Part shown: positions 1-8,139 of the stretch, one piece after another
How positions within the stretch are numbered: position 1 is the stretch's first letter
Layout: each line of letters starts with the position of its first letter
NCBI RefSeq assembly: GCF_042680725.1
Contig: NZ_JBHUEK010000034.1
Coordinates: 124,001-188,000 of the forward strand
Direction of reading: 5' to 3'
From: Ferdinandcohnia salidurans
GTDB lineage: Bacteria; Bacillota; Bacilli; Bacillales; Bacillaceae_L
DNA: 64,000 nucleotides
Position numbers and translations under genes: made by a program
Notes under the pieces: generated by a model
The model's database searches: none
What the model was told of the DNA's origin: nothing
What the model saw: the letters and a program-made list of their open reading frames with translations, nothing else

Positions 1-38
1 GAAAAAAACTGCCACTATTTGAAAAATACTGCCACTAC

Positions 39-66
39 AAAAAAAGACACCCAGCCAGGGTGCCTT
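39..66 (-). terminator. Rho-independent terminator of the DUF4145 gene
   Basis: Read on the minus strand, a 7-bp stem (46-52 with 58-64, one G-U pair) is followed by a run of seven T. It lies about 35 bases beyond the stop codon of the leftward gene ending at 100. Confidence 0.8.
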
Positions 67-99
67 ACAAATAGTATATGCATATTACAGGAAACCTGT

Positions 100-1206
100 T
101 TACTTCGCCTTCAACTGCTCAAACAATCTCGCTACGTTCACAACCCCAACATTTTTATATTTTCCGAGGATTACAAGCTCTTTAGGAAGTTGGCCAACAG
201 TATGGATTCCGTCTTCGTTTAATTGTTTAATAAGGCTTGGTACCCCTTTGAACTCGTCTGTGGTGAGAGGGATTTTTTTAAGAGAATCGGTTAGAATCAA
301 GTAATCTGCTTTGTAAAATAAAAAGAGTTCTCCCGGCCGTTCGAAAGTTACTTTTCTACGAATCTCTTCTTCTTCAATAAAGATTTTCAGTTCTTCGAAA
401 AATTGCTTATCGTTGTTTTCATTAAAACGTTTCACATGTTTATGCAAGTCTTCGAGATTACCAGGCAATTCGCTCATAATACGTGCTTGCTGCTCTGCAC
501 CTAATCTAATTAAAAAGGTCTCAGATTTATCAAATCGTTGTGGTAACAAAAAGGCATCGCGTAGAAAATAAGGAAGTTCCAGCGTCTCCCCTCTATATTC
601 GATCGTACGAATCGTTGTGTAACCTGGCTCTGCCATTTTGGCTGGAGTAGCTTCTGTTGTATCAGCAACCTCATCTTGAGCCTTTTTATCAGGTGTCCCC
701 TTTTTCATCGAAGCAACTAATACATCCTCTAGAGATTTCAATCGAAGCTCCAATTCGCTAATATCATAACGTTCTTCCTTTGGAGTGGTTGGATCCTGAT
801 AGGCTGGGACTTCTATCGATAATGAGGTATACACTTCAACAAACCATCTGACAATCTGGTAAATCGCTTCCCATGATAAAAGTGCTTCCGAATAACGAAA
901 CTTTCGTTTGTCATGTGAGGCCTGATTTCCAAGCTGACGAACTAAATGTAGGGCGTCTCTTATTTCTGTAGTCAGGATTCCCTCATTATCTAAAAGAGTG
1001 AGTCTTTCCTTTAATGTAATACGTGGGTTTTCATTCATTTTTTCATATTCCATCACTTGCTGTAGAATATTCTCAATAAGTACCCTTGAGTGAGTTAACA
1101 TTGTACGCGGACTAGTAAAGATGGTATGTTCCAATTCCCCCGCTAGAAATGCTAATTCTTTGGAAATGGGTTCTAGAAATCTATAAAAATACTCAGATGA
1201 GTTCAT
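100..1206 (-). CDS. DUF4145-type protein of unknown function
   Basis: A predicted soluble protein of 368 aa. The first 130 residues (roughly 1-130, with LVRQLGNQASHD) resemble the DUF4145 helical domain often seen at the N-terminus of restriction-related and other nucleic-acid-associated proteins. A charged linker follows (about 170-200, rich in K, E, D, T). The C-terminal 170 residues are of no family I recognise and include KSETFLIRLGAEQQARIMSEL. The open frame extends 36 codons further upstream, but ATG at 1204-1206 has AAAGGA about 10 bases before it and fits DUF4145 proteins better. It is monocistronic with its own terminator. Function unknown; a role in DNA or RNA metabolism is only a guess from the domain. 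Confidence 0.7.
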   Translation of the reverse strand: MNSSEYFYRFLEPISKELAFLAGELEHTIFTSPRTMLTHSRVLIENILQQVMEYEKMNENPRITLKERLTLLDNEGILTTEIRDALHLVRQLGNQASHDKRKFRYSEALLSWEAIYQIVRWFVEVYTSLSIEVPAYQDPTTPKEERYDISELELRLKSLEDVLVASMKKGTPDKKAQDEVADTTEATPAKMAEPGYTTIRTIEYRGETLELPYFLRDAFLLPQRFDKSETFLIRLGAEQQARIMSELPGNLEDLHKHVKRFNENNDKQFFEELKIFIEEEEIRRKVTFERPGELFLFYKADYLILTDSLKKIPLTTDEFKGVPSLIKQLNEDGIHTVGQLPKELVILGKYKNVGVVNVARLFEQLKAK

Positions 1207-1402
1207 GTCATGTTGTTCCTTTCTAAGATGCAAAATGAAGGCCTGAATCAGGTTATAGAGACTCAGGCCGTCTGGAGATTCTTTCATTTTAGGTGAAAAA
1301 CAGATGACAATCAAGGATGTTATTTGAATTCGGCTATTTGCGAATGTTTAGTAAAATTCCAATTTACTTAAAAACATTCACCATTAGGAGGAAAGCGAAA
1401 AA

Positions 1403-1432
1403 CTGGGACAAGGGACCTGTCCCTGTGGTCCC
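1403..1432. repeat. Dispersed GGGACA/TGTCCC palindromic repeat, copy 1
   Basis: A 19-base stretch (1403-1421) beginning CTGGGACAAGGGACC is shared base for base with 25920-25938. The core is an imperfect palindrome, GGGACA...TGTCCC, which can fold as a hairpin. It sits in the intergenic region before the TPP riboswitch. It looks like a short dispersed intergenic repeat, not part of a gene. Confidence 0.7.
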
Positions 1433-1505
1433 TTGGAAACATATCCCTTTTCAAATGGACGGAATTGTGTTAATTTTAGGGTATAAGTTAATATTTTGTA
1501 TTTTC

Positions 1506-1602
1506 ACTAGGGGAACTCTTGATAAGAGCTGAGAAAAAAGTAGTGTACTTTGAAACCCTCATTACCTGAACAGGCTTGTACCTGCGTAGGGATGTGGTTA
1601 AG
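1506..1602 (+). promoter_or_regulatory. TPP riboswitch (THI element) of the thiazole operon
   Basis: The conserved blocks of the thiamine pyrophosphate aptamer appear in order: AGGGGAACTC (1509), GCTGAGA (about 1528), ACCCTCATTACCTGAACAGG (about 1555-1574) and TACCTGCGTAGGGATGTGG (about 1579-1597). It stands about 130 bases before tenI and is followed by a hairpin terminator, so ligand binding should shut the operon off. The family and its position before thi genes are well established. Confidence 0.96.
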
Positions 1603-1630
1603 GCAATCTTTTTTTATGTGTATACATAAC

Positions 1631-1664
1631 AACCACTTTCCTACTTTGGAGAGTGGTTTTTTGT
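1631..1664 (+). terminator. Terminator of the TPP riboswitch expression platform
   Basis: An 11-bp stem (1631-1641 with 1648-1658, one G-U pair) around a 6-base loop, followed by T-rich TTTTTTGTTG. It lies 29 bases after the aptamer and 65 bases before tenI, the right place for a TPP-dependent OFF terminator. Confidence 0.85.
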
Positions 1665-1728
1665 TGTGCTTTAACCGTTCTATTCCTTTTTTTGCGGAGC
1701 AAGTTGTTAGAGAAAAAGGAGTAATTCG

Positions 1729-2331
1729 ATGAAATTAATTGCTGTGACCGATGATCGGCAATCCGTTAACGCTGTTGCTGAAAAAATTATCGCGATTAAA
1801 GATGTAATGGATTATGTGCAGATTCGAGAGAAATCAAAATCTGTTCGAGAGATTGTGGCATTAGTCGATTATTTACTAACCAATGGTGTAAAGAAAGAGA
1901 AAATCATCATGAATGACCGCCTTGATGTTGCGTTATGTATGGATATTTCTACTGTCCACTTACCTGAACATGGCCACCCTGTAAAAATGGTGAAAGAACG
2001 ATACCCGCACATAAGAGTCGGTTGTAGTGTTCATTCCTTTGAAAAAGCAAAAGAAGCTGAGGCAAATGGAGCGGATTACGTCCTATATGGGCATTGCTTT
2101 GAAACAAATAGCAAACAAGGACTTCCTCCTAACGGAGTTGAGCCTCTTTTACAAATGAAAAAGGAACTGAGCATCCCTGTTTATGCAATTGGTGGCATTT
2201 CGTTAGAAACATTACCATCCATCCAAGCTGTTGGGGCGGACGGTGTGGCGGTCATGTCCAGTATTTTTGCGGCAGAAGATCCTTATTCCATTACAAAAAA
2301 ATTCAGTGAGGCGATTCACAATGAAAAGTAG
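1729..2331 (+). CDS. tenI: Thiazole tautomerase TenI
   Basis: A cytoplasmic 200-aa TIM barrel of the ThiE/TenI family. TenI aromatises the thiazole carboxylate made by ThiG to its stable tautomer. Visible family features are the N-terminal LIAVTDDRQ strand, a phosphate-binding IGGIS near residue 151 and ADGVAVMSSIF near 170. The protein could be mistaken for thiamine phosphate synthase (ThiE), but the setting directly before thiO-thiS-thiG, as in B. subtilis, and the short length favour TenI. The ATG follows AAAAAGGAG with normal spacing. It is the first gene after the TPP riboswitch; tenA, which precedes tenI in B. subtilis, is absent here. Its stop overlaps the start of thiO. Confidence 0.9.
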   Translation: MKLIAVTDDRQSVNAVAEKIIAIKDVMDYVQIREKSKSVREIVALVDYLLTNGVKKEKIIMNDRLDVALCMDISTVHLPEHGHPVKMVKERYPHIRVGCSVHSFEKAKEAEANGADYVLYGHCFETNSKQGLPPNGVEPLLQMKKELSIPVYAIGGISLETLPSIQAVGADGVAVMSSIFAAEDPYSITKKFSEAIHNEK

Positions 2332-3433
2332 TTATGAAGTAGTTGTAATAGGTGGTGGAATTATTGGTTGTTCAATTGCCTATTATTTAGCCGAGGCACA
2401 AATGGATGTTGCTCTATTTGATGGGGGACAAATTGGTGCGAAAACAACAAAGGCTGCTGCTGGCATGCTAGGTGCTCATTCAGAAAGCGATGGTGATTTC
2501 TCCCTCTTCTTCCCTTTTGCAAGGTCGAGTCAAGTTGAGTACATACGATTAAAAGATGAGCTCTTTGATTTAAGTGGTATTGATATTGGATACCGAAATG
2601 GCGGCATTTTAAAGCTAGCATTCACTGAAAAAGAAATGCAAGACCTCCATTCACTTTTAAAACAACCAACTGTAAAAGAGTTGTGTCGGCAAGAAGTCCA
2701 ATGTATGGAACCCGAGATTAGCGATAACGTTTTAGGTGCTGCCTATATCGCAGATGATGTGAACGTGATTCCAACAAGTACGTGTGAGGCTTTTGCCAAA
2801 AGCGCCCTAGTGCTTGGCGCTTCTATTTTTGAAAGCTGCCACGTCTATGGAATCGAGAAAGTTGGAAGCAACTATATCGTGAGAACAGCAAAAGGCAATG
2901 TTCAAGCAAAGCACGTCGTGATTGCAACGGGTGTCTATAGTAATCATCTTTTTCAAAATCTAGGAATCTCTGAACAACTGTCACCTGTAAAAGGAGAAAG
3001 TATCATTGTTCAGTACGAGAAGCCTCTTTTACAACACACGTTGTTTCATGACAAATCCTATATCGTTCCTAGAAATAACGGGAAGCTTGTGATCGGGGCA
3101 ACGATGATTCCAGATGACTGGAGTGATTCGATTAGCCTAGATAGTGTTCAGAGTTTAATTAAAAAAGCAAAAACGATGCTCCCCTCCTCTGCTAACTGGA
3201 GGATCGAAGGATTTACATCTGGACTAAGACCAACCACCTTTGATGGTCATCCATTTATCGGCAGACATCCTGAAGAGGAACGGATTTTGATTGCGTGTGG
3301 CCATTTTCGAAATGGGATTCTCCTTGCACCTTCAACTGGGAAAATGATACGTGATCTACTTTTAAATAAAGAGGTAAATCAAGAATGGATCGATGCATTT
3401 CGTATTGATCGAAGACAAAAAGCTTTGATTTAG
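2321..3433 (+). CDS. thiO: Glycine oxidase ThiO
   Basis: An FAD-dependent D-amino-acid-oxidase-family enzyme of 370 aa. It oxidises glycine to iminoacetate (dehydroglycine), which feeds ThiG. The N-terminus carries the dinucleotide-binding motif VVVIGGGIIGCSIAYYLAE, followed by KTTKAAAGMLGAHSE. The C-terminal part has TSGLRPTTFDGHPFIGRHP and GHFRNGILLAPSTGK, typical of ThiO. The open frame begins at 2231, but the ATG at 2321 is right: it opens the FAD fold, and GTGAGG lies just upstream. The start overlaps the tenI stop by 11 bases, which indicates translational coupling. Confidence 0.93.
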   Translation: MKSSYEVVVIGGGIIGCSIAYYLAEAQMDVALFDGGQIGAKTTKAAAGMLGAHSESDGDFSLFFPFARSSQVEYIRLKDELFDLSGIDIGYRNGGILKLAFTEKEMQDLHSLLKQPTVKELCRQEVQCMEPEISDNVLGAAYIADDVNVIPTSTCEAFAKSALVLGASIFESCHVYGIEKVGSNYIVRTAKGNVQAKHVVIATGVYSNHLFQNLGISEQLSPVKGESIIVQYEKPLLQHTLFHDKSYIVPRNNGKLVIGATMIPDDWSDSISLDSVQSLIKKAKTMLPSSANWRIEGFTSGLRPTTFDGHPFIGRHPEEERILIACGHFRNGILLAPSTGKMIRDLLLNKEVNQEWIDAFRIDRRQKALI

Positions 3434-3445
3434 GGAGGTGAGAAA

Positions 3446-3649
3446 ATGAAGATTAGGCTTAACGGAGAGCAGATTGAACTCCCTGAAGAAGTAAATTCAG
3501 TGGATAAGCTTTTGACTCATTATAGCTTGGAAAATCGAATCGCGATTGTAGAGATTAATGAGGATATTATTCAAAAAGATGACTATAAAACGATGAAACT
3601 TAAAAATGGCGATATTATTGAAATCGTCCAATTTGTAGGAGGAGGATAA
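3446..3649 (+). CDS. thiS: Sulfur carrier protein ThiS
   Basis: A 67-aa ubiquitin-like protein that carries sulfur as a C-terminal thiocarboxylate for thiazole formation. It ends in VQFVGGG, the Gly-Gly tail that is adenylated by a ThiF/MoeB-type enzyme. No thiF follows in this operon, unlike B. subtilis, so the activating enzyme must be encoded elsewhere. The start is preceded by GGGAGGTGAG. The stop is separated from thiG by only 2 bases. Confidence 0.95.
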   Translation: MKIRLNGEQIELPEEVNSVDKLLTHYSLENRIAIVEINEDIIQKDDYKTMKLKNGDIIEIVQFVGGG

Positions 3650-3651
3650 TC

Positions 3652-4419
3652 ATGTTAACAATAGCAAATCGTACATTCCAATCTAGACTTTTATTAGGAA
3701 CAGGAAAGTATCCATCTTTTGAAATTCAAAAGCAAGCTGTTGAGGTTTCAAATGCTGAAATTTTAACGTTTGCTGTGAGAAGAATGAACATTTTTGAAGA
3801 AAGTCAGCCCAATTTTTTAGAGCAATTAGACTTAACGAAATATACACTTCTTCCAAATACTGCAGGAGCTAAAACAGCTGAGGAAGCGGTTCGAATTGCG
3901 AAACTAGCTAAAGCATCTGGTTTGTGTGACATGATTAAAGTAGAGGTCATTGGAGATGACAGGTCCCTTTTACCAGACCCTATCGAAACTTTGAAGGCAT
4001 CGGAAATGCTCCTCAATGAAGGCTTCATTGTGTTACCGTATACGTCAGATGATGTAGTACTAGCTAAGCGCTTAGAGGATCTCGGTGTTCATGCAATTAT
4101 GCCGGGGGCAAGTCCAATTGGTTCAGGAAAAGGAATCATTAATCCGTTAAATTTAAAATTTATTATCGAGCAATCCCAAGTTCCAGTCATTATCGATGCA
4201 GGAATTGGTTCGCCTAAGGATGTCGCTTATGCAATGGAACTTGGCGCAGACGGTGTTCTTTTAAACACAGCCGTGTCAGGTGCAAAGGATCCTGTAAAAA
4301 TGGCACGCGCTGTCAAACTTGCGTTAGAAGCAGGAAGACTAGGCTATGAGGCCGGACGCATTGAAGAAAAAGACTACGCAGTAGCGAGTAGCCCATTAAC
4401 AGGGTTGGTAGGATCGTAA
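3652..4419 (+). CDS. thiG: Thiazole synthase ThiG
   Basis: A 255-aa TIM-barrel enzyme that joins deoxyxylulose 5-phosphate, dehydroglycine and ThiS-thiocarboxylate sulfur into the thiazole phosphate. Recognisable family segments are RLLLGTGKYPS near the start, LTFAVRRMNIF near residue 40, MIKVEVIGDD with the Lys that forms the imine with the sugar substrate (about residue 97), and VIIDAGIGSPKDVAYAMELG (about 180-199). Length is normal. It is the last gene of the operon; thiF and thiD, which follow in B. subtilis, are missing. A long inverted repeat follows. Confidence 0.96.
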   Translation: MLTIANRTFQSRLLLGTGKYPSFEIQKQAVEVSNAEILTFAVRRMNIFEESQPNFLEQLDLTKYTLLPNTAGAKTAEEAVRIAKLAKASGLCDMIKVEVIGDDRSLLPDPIETLKASEMLLNEGFIVLPYTSDDVVLAKRLEDLGVHAIMPGASPIGSGKGIINPLNLKFIIEQSQVPVIIDAGIGSPKDVAYAMELGADGVLLNTAVSGAKDPVKMARAVKLALEAGRLGYEAGRIEEKDYAVASSPLTGLVGS

Positions 4420-4429
4420 CAATCAATGA

Positions 4430-4482
4430 ATACCAAGGGCCTGACCACTTAAGCATGCTTAAAGGGCCAGGCCGATTGGTAT
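4430..4482. terminator. Long nested inverted repeat between thiG and a convergent gene
   Basis: A 53-base dyad with three nested perfect or near-perfect stems: ATACCAA/TTGGTAT outside, GGCCTG/CAGGCC in the middle and CTTAAGC/GCTTAA at the centre. It ends 48 bases before the stop of the convergent lipoprotein gene and may stop transcription from both sides. There is no clear T run on either strand, so calling it a terminator is inference. Confidence 0.5.
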
Positions 4483-4530
4483 ATCCACGTTCATGAATAT
4501 TGTTTCAACTCAAGTGGAAATCGTTCCTGC

Positions 4531-4956
4531 TTATCGATTATTTGACCCAGTTCCGTCTCTACAACCATCATATCCAGTAGTACCGGCACCAGGACCCCCA
4601 TAAACACCAGCGCCTGTTCCAGATCCACTACCCGCTGTTCCAGTTCCCATCGCACCAGCACCACCTGTTCCAGTTGTTCCTGTTCCAATACCACTAGTGC
4701 CAGTGCCACTTTGACCATAATAGAGGTCATCATTACAATCTTGGTTACGGTTATTCATGATGTTACTACGGCCATTGTTATTGTCAAATCTGTCATTTTG
4801 ATTGAAGCCATGACCATTATCGTTTCTTTGATCCAAAATTTTTACATCCCCATTATTTTTGGTATCAAAGTTATTATTATTATCGTTACCCTGACATCCC
4901 GCAAGTCCTACAACTAATAATGCTGCACCTAAAATAGATGTGACTGATTTCCTCAT
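4531..4956 (-). CDS. Small Gly/Thr/Asn-rich lipoprotein
   Basis: A 141-aa protein with a signal peptide and the lipobox VGLAGC ending at Cys21, so it should be lipid-anchored outside the membrane. The mature part starts with an Asn/Asp-rich segment (about 22-75) and continues with low-complexity Gly-Thr-Ser-Ala runs (about 80-128) such as GTGTSGIGTGTTGTG. A few Cys residues (DCNDD, YDGCRD) might pair. GGGGG stands 7 bases before the ATG. No enzyme fold is visible. Similar small Asn-rich lipoproteins occur in spore-forming bacilli, but I cannot assign a role. Confidence 0.8.
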   Translation of the reverse strand: MRKSVTSILGAALLVVGLAGCQGNDNNNNFDTKNNGDVKILDQRNDNGHGFNQNDRFDNNNGRSNIMNNRNQDCNDDLYYGQSGTGTSGIGTGTTGTGGAGAMGTGTAGSGSGTGAGVYGGPGAGTTGYDGCRDGTGSNNR

Positions 4957-5098
4957 GTGTTAACCCCCTTTTTTATAGAAACGTTAAAAAAATAACGCCC
5001 CTATTTAGGATGGCTTAACACATGGATATCTACATCTGTTAGATAACGGAAATACTATGTGAATATTTTTGCATAGCATTTGAAAGCACTGCTCATCG

Positions 5099-5548
5099 TT
5101 AAAACCCTACCGCCTTAGAATTAAAGATGGATTTTAGGCTTTTTATCAGCTGTACTTGATCCTCATTTGATAAGAAATCCGTATAAATTTGTTCTTCCTT
5201 CCCATTATTCATGATAAATAAAACGACCTCACTAACTTGAACAACTTCTTCTACTTGGCTAAATAGAATCGATTTTCTAGGTAAGAAAAATCCCCTATAT
5301 AATGATAAGGAATTGTTTTCAAGGATAAGATAGTCTTTTTTATCTAATTTAAAATAGTATATTGCTCTTAGTATCGCAATCATAATTGAAGCGATTAAGA
5401 TAATACTTAAAATGGGATGGGTGAAATCTCCTGCATTAAACGATATGTAGGAGTATATACTTATAATGGTAATGATAAGTACATATACTAGTGAATGTAT
5501 CCCTTCTCTAATCCATTTCTTTTTTGTAACAAATTTATACCCCGTCAT
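5099..5548 (-). CDS. Membrane protein with a PH-like C-terminal half
   Basis: 149 aa. Two hydrophobic segments lie near residues 17-36 and 43-62 (VYVLIITIISIYSYISF; ILSIILIASIMIAIL). A soluble part follows with alternating short strands (YLILENNSLSLYRGFFLPRKSILFSQVEEVV), a pattern seen in bacterial PH-like membrane proteins. The start at 5546-5548 was chosen because GGGAGG lies 6 bases upstream; the open frame runs 6 codons further. Family and function unknown. Confidence 0.65.
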   Translation of the reverse strand: MTGYKFVTKKKWIREGIHSLVYVLIITIISIYSYISFNAGDFTHPILSIILIASIMIAILRAIYYFKLDKKDYLILENNSLSLYRGFFLPRKSILFSQVEEVVQVSEVVLFIMNNGKEEQIYTDFLSNEDQVQLIKSLKSIFNSKAVGF

Positions 5549-5659
5549 TCGCCACCTCCCTTTCACATTTTCAGAATGGGTTTTAAAGTAATATTAACAT
5601 AATATTCTAAATAATTCATTATTATGAAGAGAATAATTATTAAAAAATTCTCAATACTT

Positions 5660-5700
5660 TTTAAAAAATAAAAAACGTTCCTGTGGATAACAGAAACGTA
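5660..5700 (-). terminator. Terminator downstream of the 91-aa membrane protein gene
   Basis: On the minus strand ACGTTTCTGT pairs with ACAGGAACGT (5690-5699 with 5675-5684, one G-U pair) and is followed by a T-rich tail, TTTTTTATTTTTT. Confidence 0.85.
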
Positions 5701-5729
5701 CAACGAATGTTATTATTTTTAAATTACAC

Positions 5730-6005
5730 TTATGTTCCAAAGTTTCCGAACAGCATCATACTAATTACGAAAATAATGATGACTACTAAAACGAGCATAC
5801 CGAGGGAGGAAATAGATAATGCAATTGTTTTTAACCGTCCTTTTACACTAAATAATGCGGTAATGAATGATCCAAGTAACAGGAATAATAATAACAATAA
5901 GTCTATGGATTCAGGTAAGGAATCCAATGCTTCAGAGATTATAAAAGTTAAAATTAGAAAAACAATCATTAACACCAATGAAATCAAGCCCAGGTATTTT
6001 TTCAT
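5730..6005 (-). CDS. Small membrane protein, three helices
   Basis: 91 aa, almost entirely hydrophobic, with helices near 4-24, 34-54 and 63-85. It begins MKKYLGLISLVLMIV and ends FGNFGT. The only charged stretches are short loops (EALDSLPES; VKGRLK). There is no family match I can name. The gene lies 31 bases downstream of a DinB-like gene on the same strand and may be co-transcribed with it. A clear terminator follows. Confidence 0.65.
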   Translation of the reverse strand: MKKYLGLISLVLMIVFLILTFIISEALDSLPESIDLLLLLFLLLGSFITALFSVKGRLKTIALSISSLGMLVLVVIIIFVISMMLFGNFGT

Positions 6006-6036
6006 CTCACCACTTCACTTTACTTTGTTTCAATTA

Positions 6037-6576
6037 TTATTTATCTTTGTGTTTTTCAAGCATTTCCTTTAAATAATCTTCGGATTTCCCTTTTGGAATG
6101 CTGAGACTCTCCCAATTGCTGTCCTTTAATAGTTTACCTATATACACTATTTGTCCGACATGATAGGCGTAATGAGCCATTTGCCTTTCAATAGCATCTA
6201 TAACCAAATGACTTTCTCCACGAATGTAAATCTTCTTTAATAAGTCTTGCTCACCTAAATCGGTTAGGGTAGCAAAAAAAACTTCCCAACCTTTCTCCCA
6301 CACCTTAATTACCTCTGATTTAGAGGAGAGATTATCGATAAATTCTTCATCTCGATTTCGATATTCTTTTTCCCCATCTGAAGACAAAAAATCAGTCCAT
6401 CTTGAAATCATATTCCCGCTTACATGCTTTACAATGATGGAAACACTAATTGACTCATTATTATAAGTCCAATGAATTTCCTCTTCATTTAACTGTTGTA
6501 TGGTCTTATCCCCGAGGCTCTTTACACTTTTAAATCTTTCAATAACGATTCTCAAATATTCATTTTCAATATTCAT
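6037..6576 (-). CDS. DinB/DUF1572-family protein
   Basis: 179 aa, a predicted four-helix bundle of the DinB/YfiT superfamily. Conserved pieces are IHWTYNNESISVSIIVKHVSGNMISRW with the first metal-type His (about residue 50) and the C-terminal helix with AHYAYHVGQIVYIGK (about 135-150) carrying the HxxxH-like pair. In this superfamily the three His residues usually bind a divalent metal, and some members are thiol-dependent transferases. The substrate of this member is unknown. GGAGGGAAC precedes the ATG. Confidence 0.8.
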   Translation of the reverse strand: MNIENEYLRIVIERFKSVKSLGDKTIQQLNEEEIHWTYNNESISVSIIVKHVSGNMISRWTDFLSSDGEKEYRNRDEEFIDNLSSKSEVIKVWEKGWEVFFATLTDLGEQDLLKKIYIRGESHLVIDAIERQMAHYAYHVGQIVYIGKLLKDSNWESLSIPKGKSEDYLKEMLEKHKDK

Positions 6577-6664
6577 AGTGTTCCCTCCAAGTAATTATTT
6601 CCTTTCAAAGAACTATCGCAGCTGTTCTCTTAATGAAGAAATCGTCTTAAGAATAAGAAATGTA

Positions 6665-6868
6665 TTATCCTGCGTTCCTTTTATTACCTTTATGCTTTTC
6701 ATATTCTCCCCAAGCTAAAAAGCATAACCCTGCTAAAAATGTAAATGTGCCAAGATTTATTATGTTTCCAGCAACCGGTGCGCTACCAACCAATTCAACA
6801 ATCAACTTATAGCCAATCAAAATGACCGAAATGGCGATTAAGGATATGCCAGTGCTTCTTTTTACCAT
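6665..6868 (-). CDS. Small membrane protein, two helices
   Basis: 67 aa starting MVKRSTG, with two hydrophobic helices (about 8-25 and 37-54) and a charged tail, WGEYEKHKGNKRNAG. AGGGAG lies about 8 bases before the ATG at 6868; a GTG three codons earlier would overlap that site, so the ATG is preferred. No function can be assigned. Confidence 0.6.
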   Translation of the reverse strand: MVKRSTGISLIAISVILIGYKLIVELVGSAPVAGNIINLGTFTFLAGLCFLAWGEYEKHKGNKRNAG

Positions 6869-7161
6869 ATAACTCACTCCCTAGAATAATCTTCACTTTT
6901 TTCTAAGAAACAGAAACAGTCATTTCACATAGGAGCATTCCAATACTATCCATATTTTAACGTAAATATCCATAAAATAATTAACATTCGAATAATTCAC
7001 GATACAAATACCTGGATACCCATCTCACTCTTGAACATCGTTAAAATTCTCCAAAGAACATAAATAAAAACATGATGAAAAATGTGAACGAAGTCAGCCA
7101 CTCTTGATAATAGCCCTTTTCACTTTTCCTCTCATGCCATTCCTCAATTCCTCTAAAGAAA

Positions 7162-8049
7162 TTACATTTTCATATCCCGCACAGTCACAATGACTCCATC
7201 CATATTATTACCTGAAATCTCAAATTGTCGATTTTCTGGTACTTCGATTGTCACATTATCAGAAATAGGAAAATACGTGATCTTATATTTTTCTTTATGA
7301 ATACTAACTGATAGATGTTTTTCCTCTTTTAGGTAGGCTAAATACTCCTCTAACACAAAATTCCTTTCTTTCATAATTGCACTGTGCGGCAAACCAACGT
7401 AACGGATATGCCATGGTTCATATTGAATTCCCGTAATAGCAACCTTATCCTCTGGATAACGTATAACAAAACCGTATTTCCAAGCATTCTCTTCGATCCA
7501 CTTTCCTTCAGGTGCCTGAGCCATCTTCATTTGGGTAGATCCTACATCAAGGGAAAGCCCTAGATTGTGTTCACTATAACCAGCTGGTAAAGCATATGCA
7601 GCACCCATTTCTTGATAGAGCGCATGTTGTTCACTAAAATCTCGAAAACCACTGGTAATAACAAAATCACTAACTCCATCTTTTTCGGCTGCTTCAACCA
7701 TTTCTGAAAATTGAGATGCAATTTCCTCTGACAAATCAATGCCGTTATCCATTAATCCATATCCTTTGATCAATTCATTCTTCAAGGATAAGTTAACGAC
7801 ATCAGATTTAATACTCTCTTGTTGAACCGGATAATCAGTGTTAACCAAAAGTAGATTTCCTTGGTAGATATCGTTTACTGTAACTTCATGTTTTTCCACA
7901 TCTTCATAATCATGTGTACCTACAACTTGAACACCCTCAAGCTGGTCATCTGTACGTACTATTATTTTCGGTTCAAAAAACGAACCAAAATTCACAAAAA
8001 TGAAACTAGAGCATAAGAGTATAAAAATTAAAAATCCCCACTTCTTCAT
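7162..8049 (-). CDS. VanY-like D-alanyl-D-alanine carboxypeptidase
   Basis: A 295-aa peptidase of family M15B that trims the terminal D-Ala from peptidoglycan stem peptides. An N-terminal membrane anchor (about 3-20) is followed by a spacer, and the catalytic domain starts near residue 90. The zinc-site motifs SEHNLGLSLDVG (His and Asp) and EPWHIRYVG (Glu and His) are intact. A further 55-residue C-terminal tail follows. The gene lies just downstream of a VanS-like sensor kinase and VanR-like regulator on the same strand. No ligase or dehydrogenase (vanHAX) is present, so this is a chromosomal cell-wall remodelling unit, not a full vancomycin-resistance operon. Confidence 0.88.
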   Translation of the reverse strand: MKKWGFLIFILLCSSFIFVNFGSFFEPKIIVRTDDQLEGVQVVGTHDYEDVEKHEVTVNDIYQGNLLLVNTDYPVQQESIKSDVVNLSLKNELIKGYGLMDNGIDLSEEIASQFSEMVEAAEKDGVSDFVITSGFRDFSEQHALYQEMGAAYALPAGYSEHNLGLSLDVGSTQMKMAQAPEGKWIEENAWKYGFVIRYPEDKVAITGIQYEPWHIRYVGLPHSAIMKERNFVLEEYLAYLKEEKHLSVSIHKEKYKITYFPISDNVTIEVPENRQFEISGNNMDGVIVTVRDMKM

Positions 8050-8139
8050 GTTTCCATTTCCTCCCTATTCTTCTCTATTTACAAGAATAGGCAGAAATCT
8101 TTAAAAAATAAGTGGGGTAAATCTTAAATTTTTCTTAAA

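Noticed and set aside
1317..1532. 71-aa frame before the TPP riboswitch
   Set aside because: It runs through the palindromic repeat and into the aptamer; no ribosome site and no conserved pattern.
5683..6072. 129-aa plus-strand frame
   Set aside because: It covers the opposite strand of a small membrane protein gene that has its own terminator, and its translation is low-complexity Asn/Lys.
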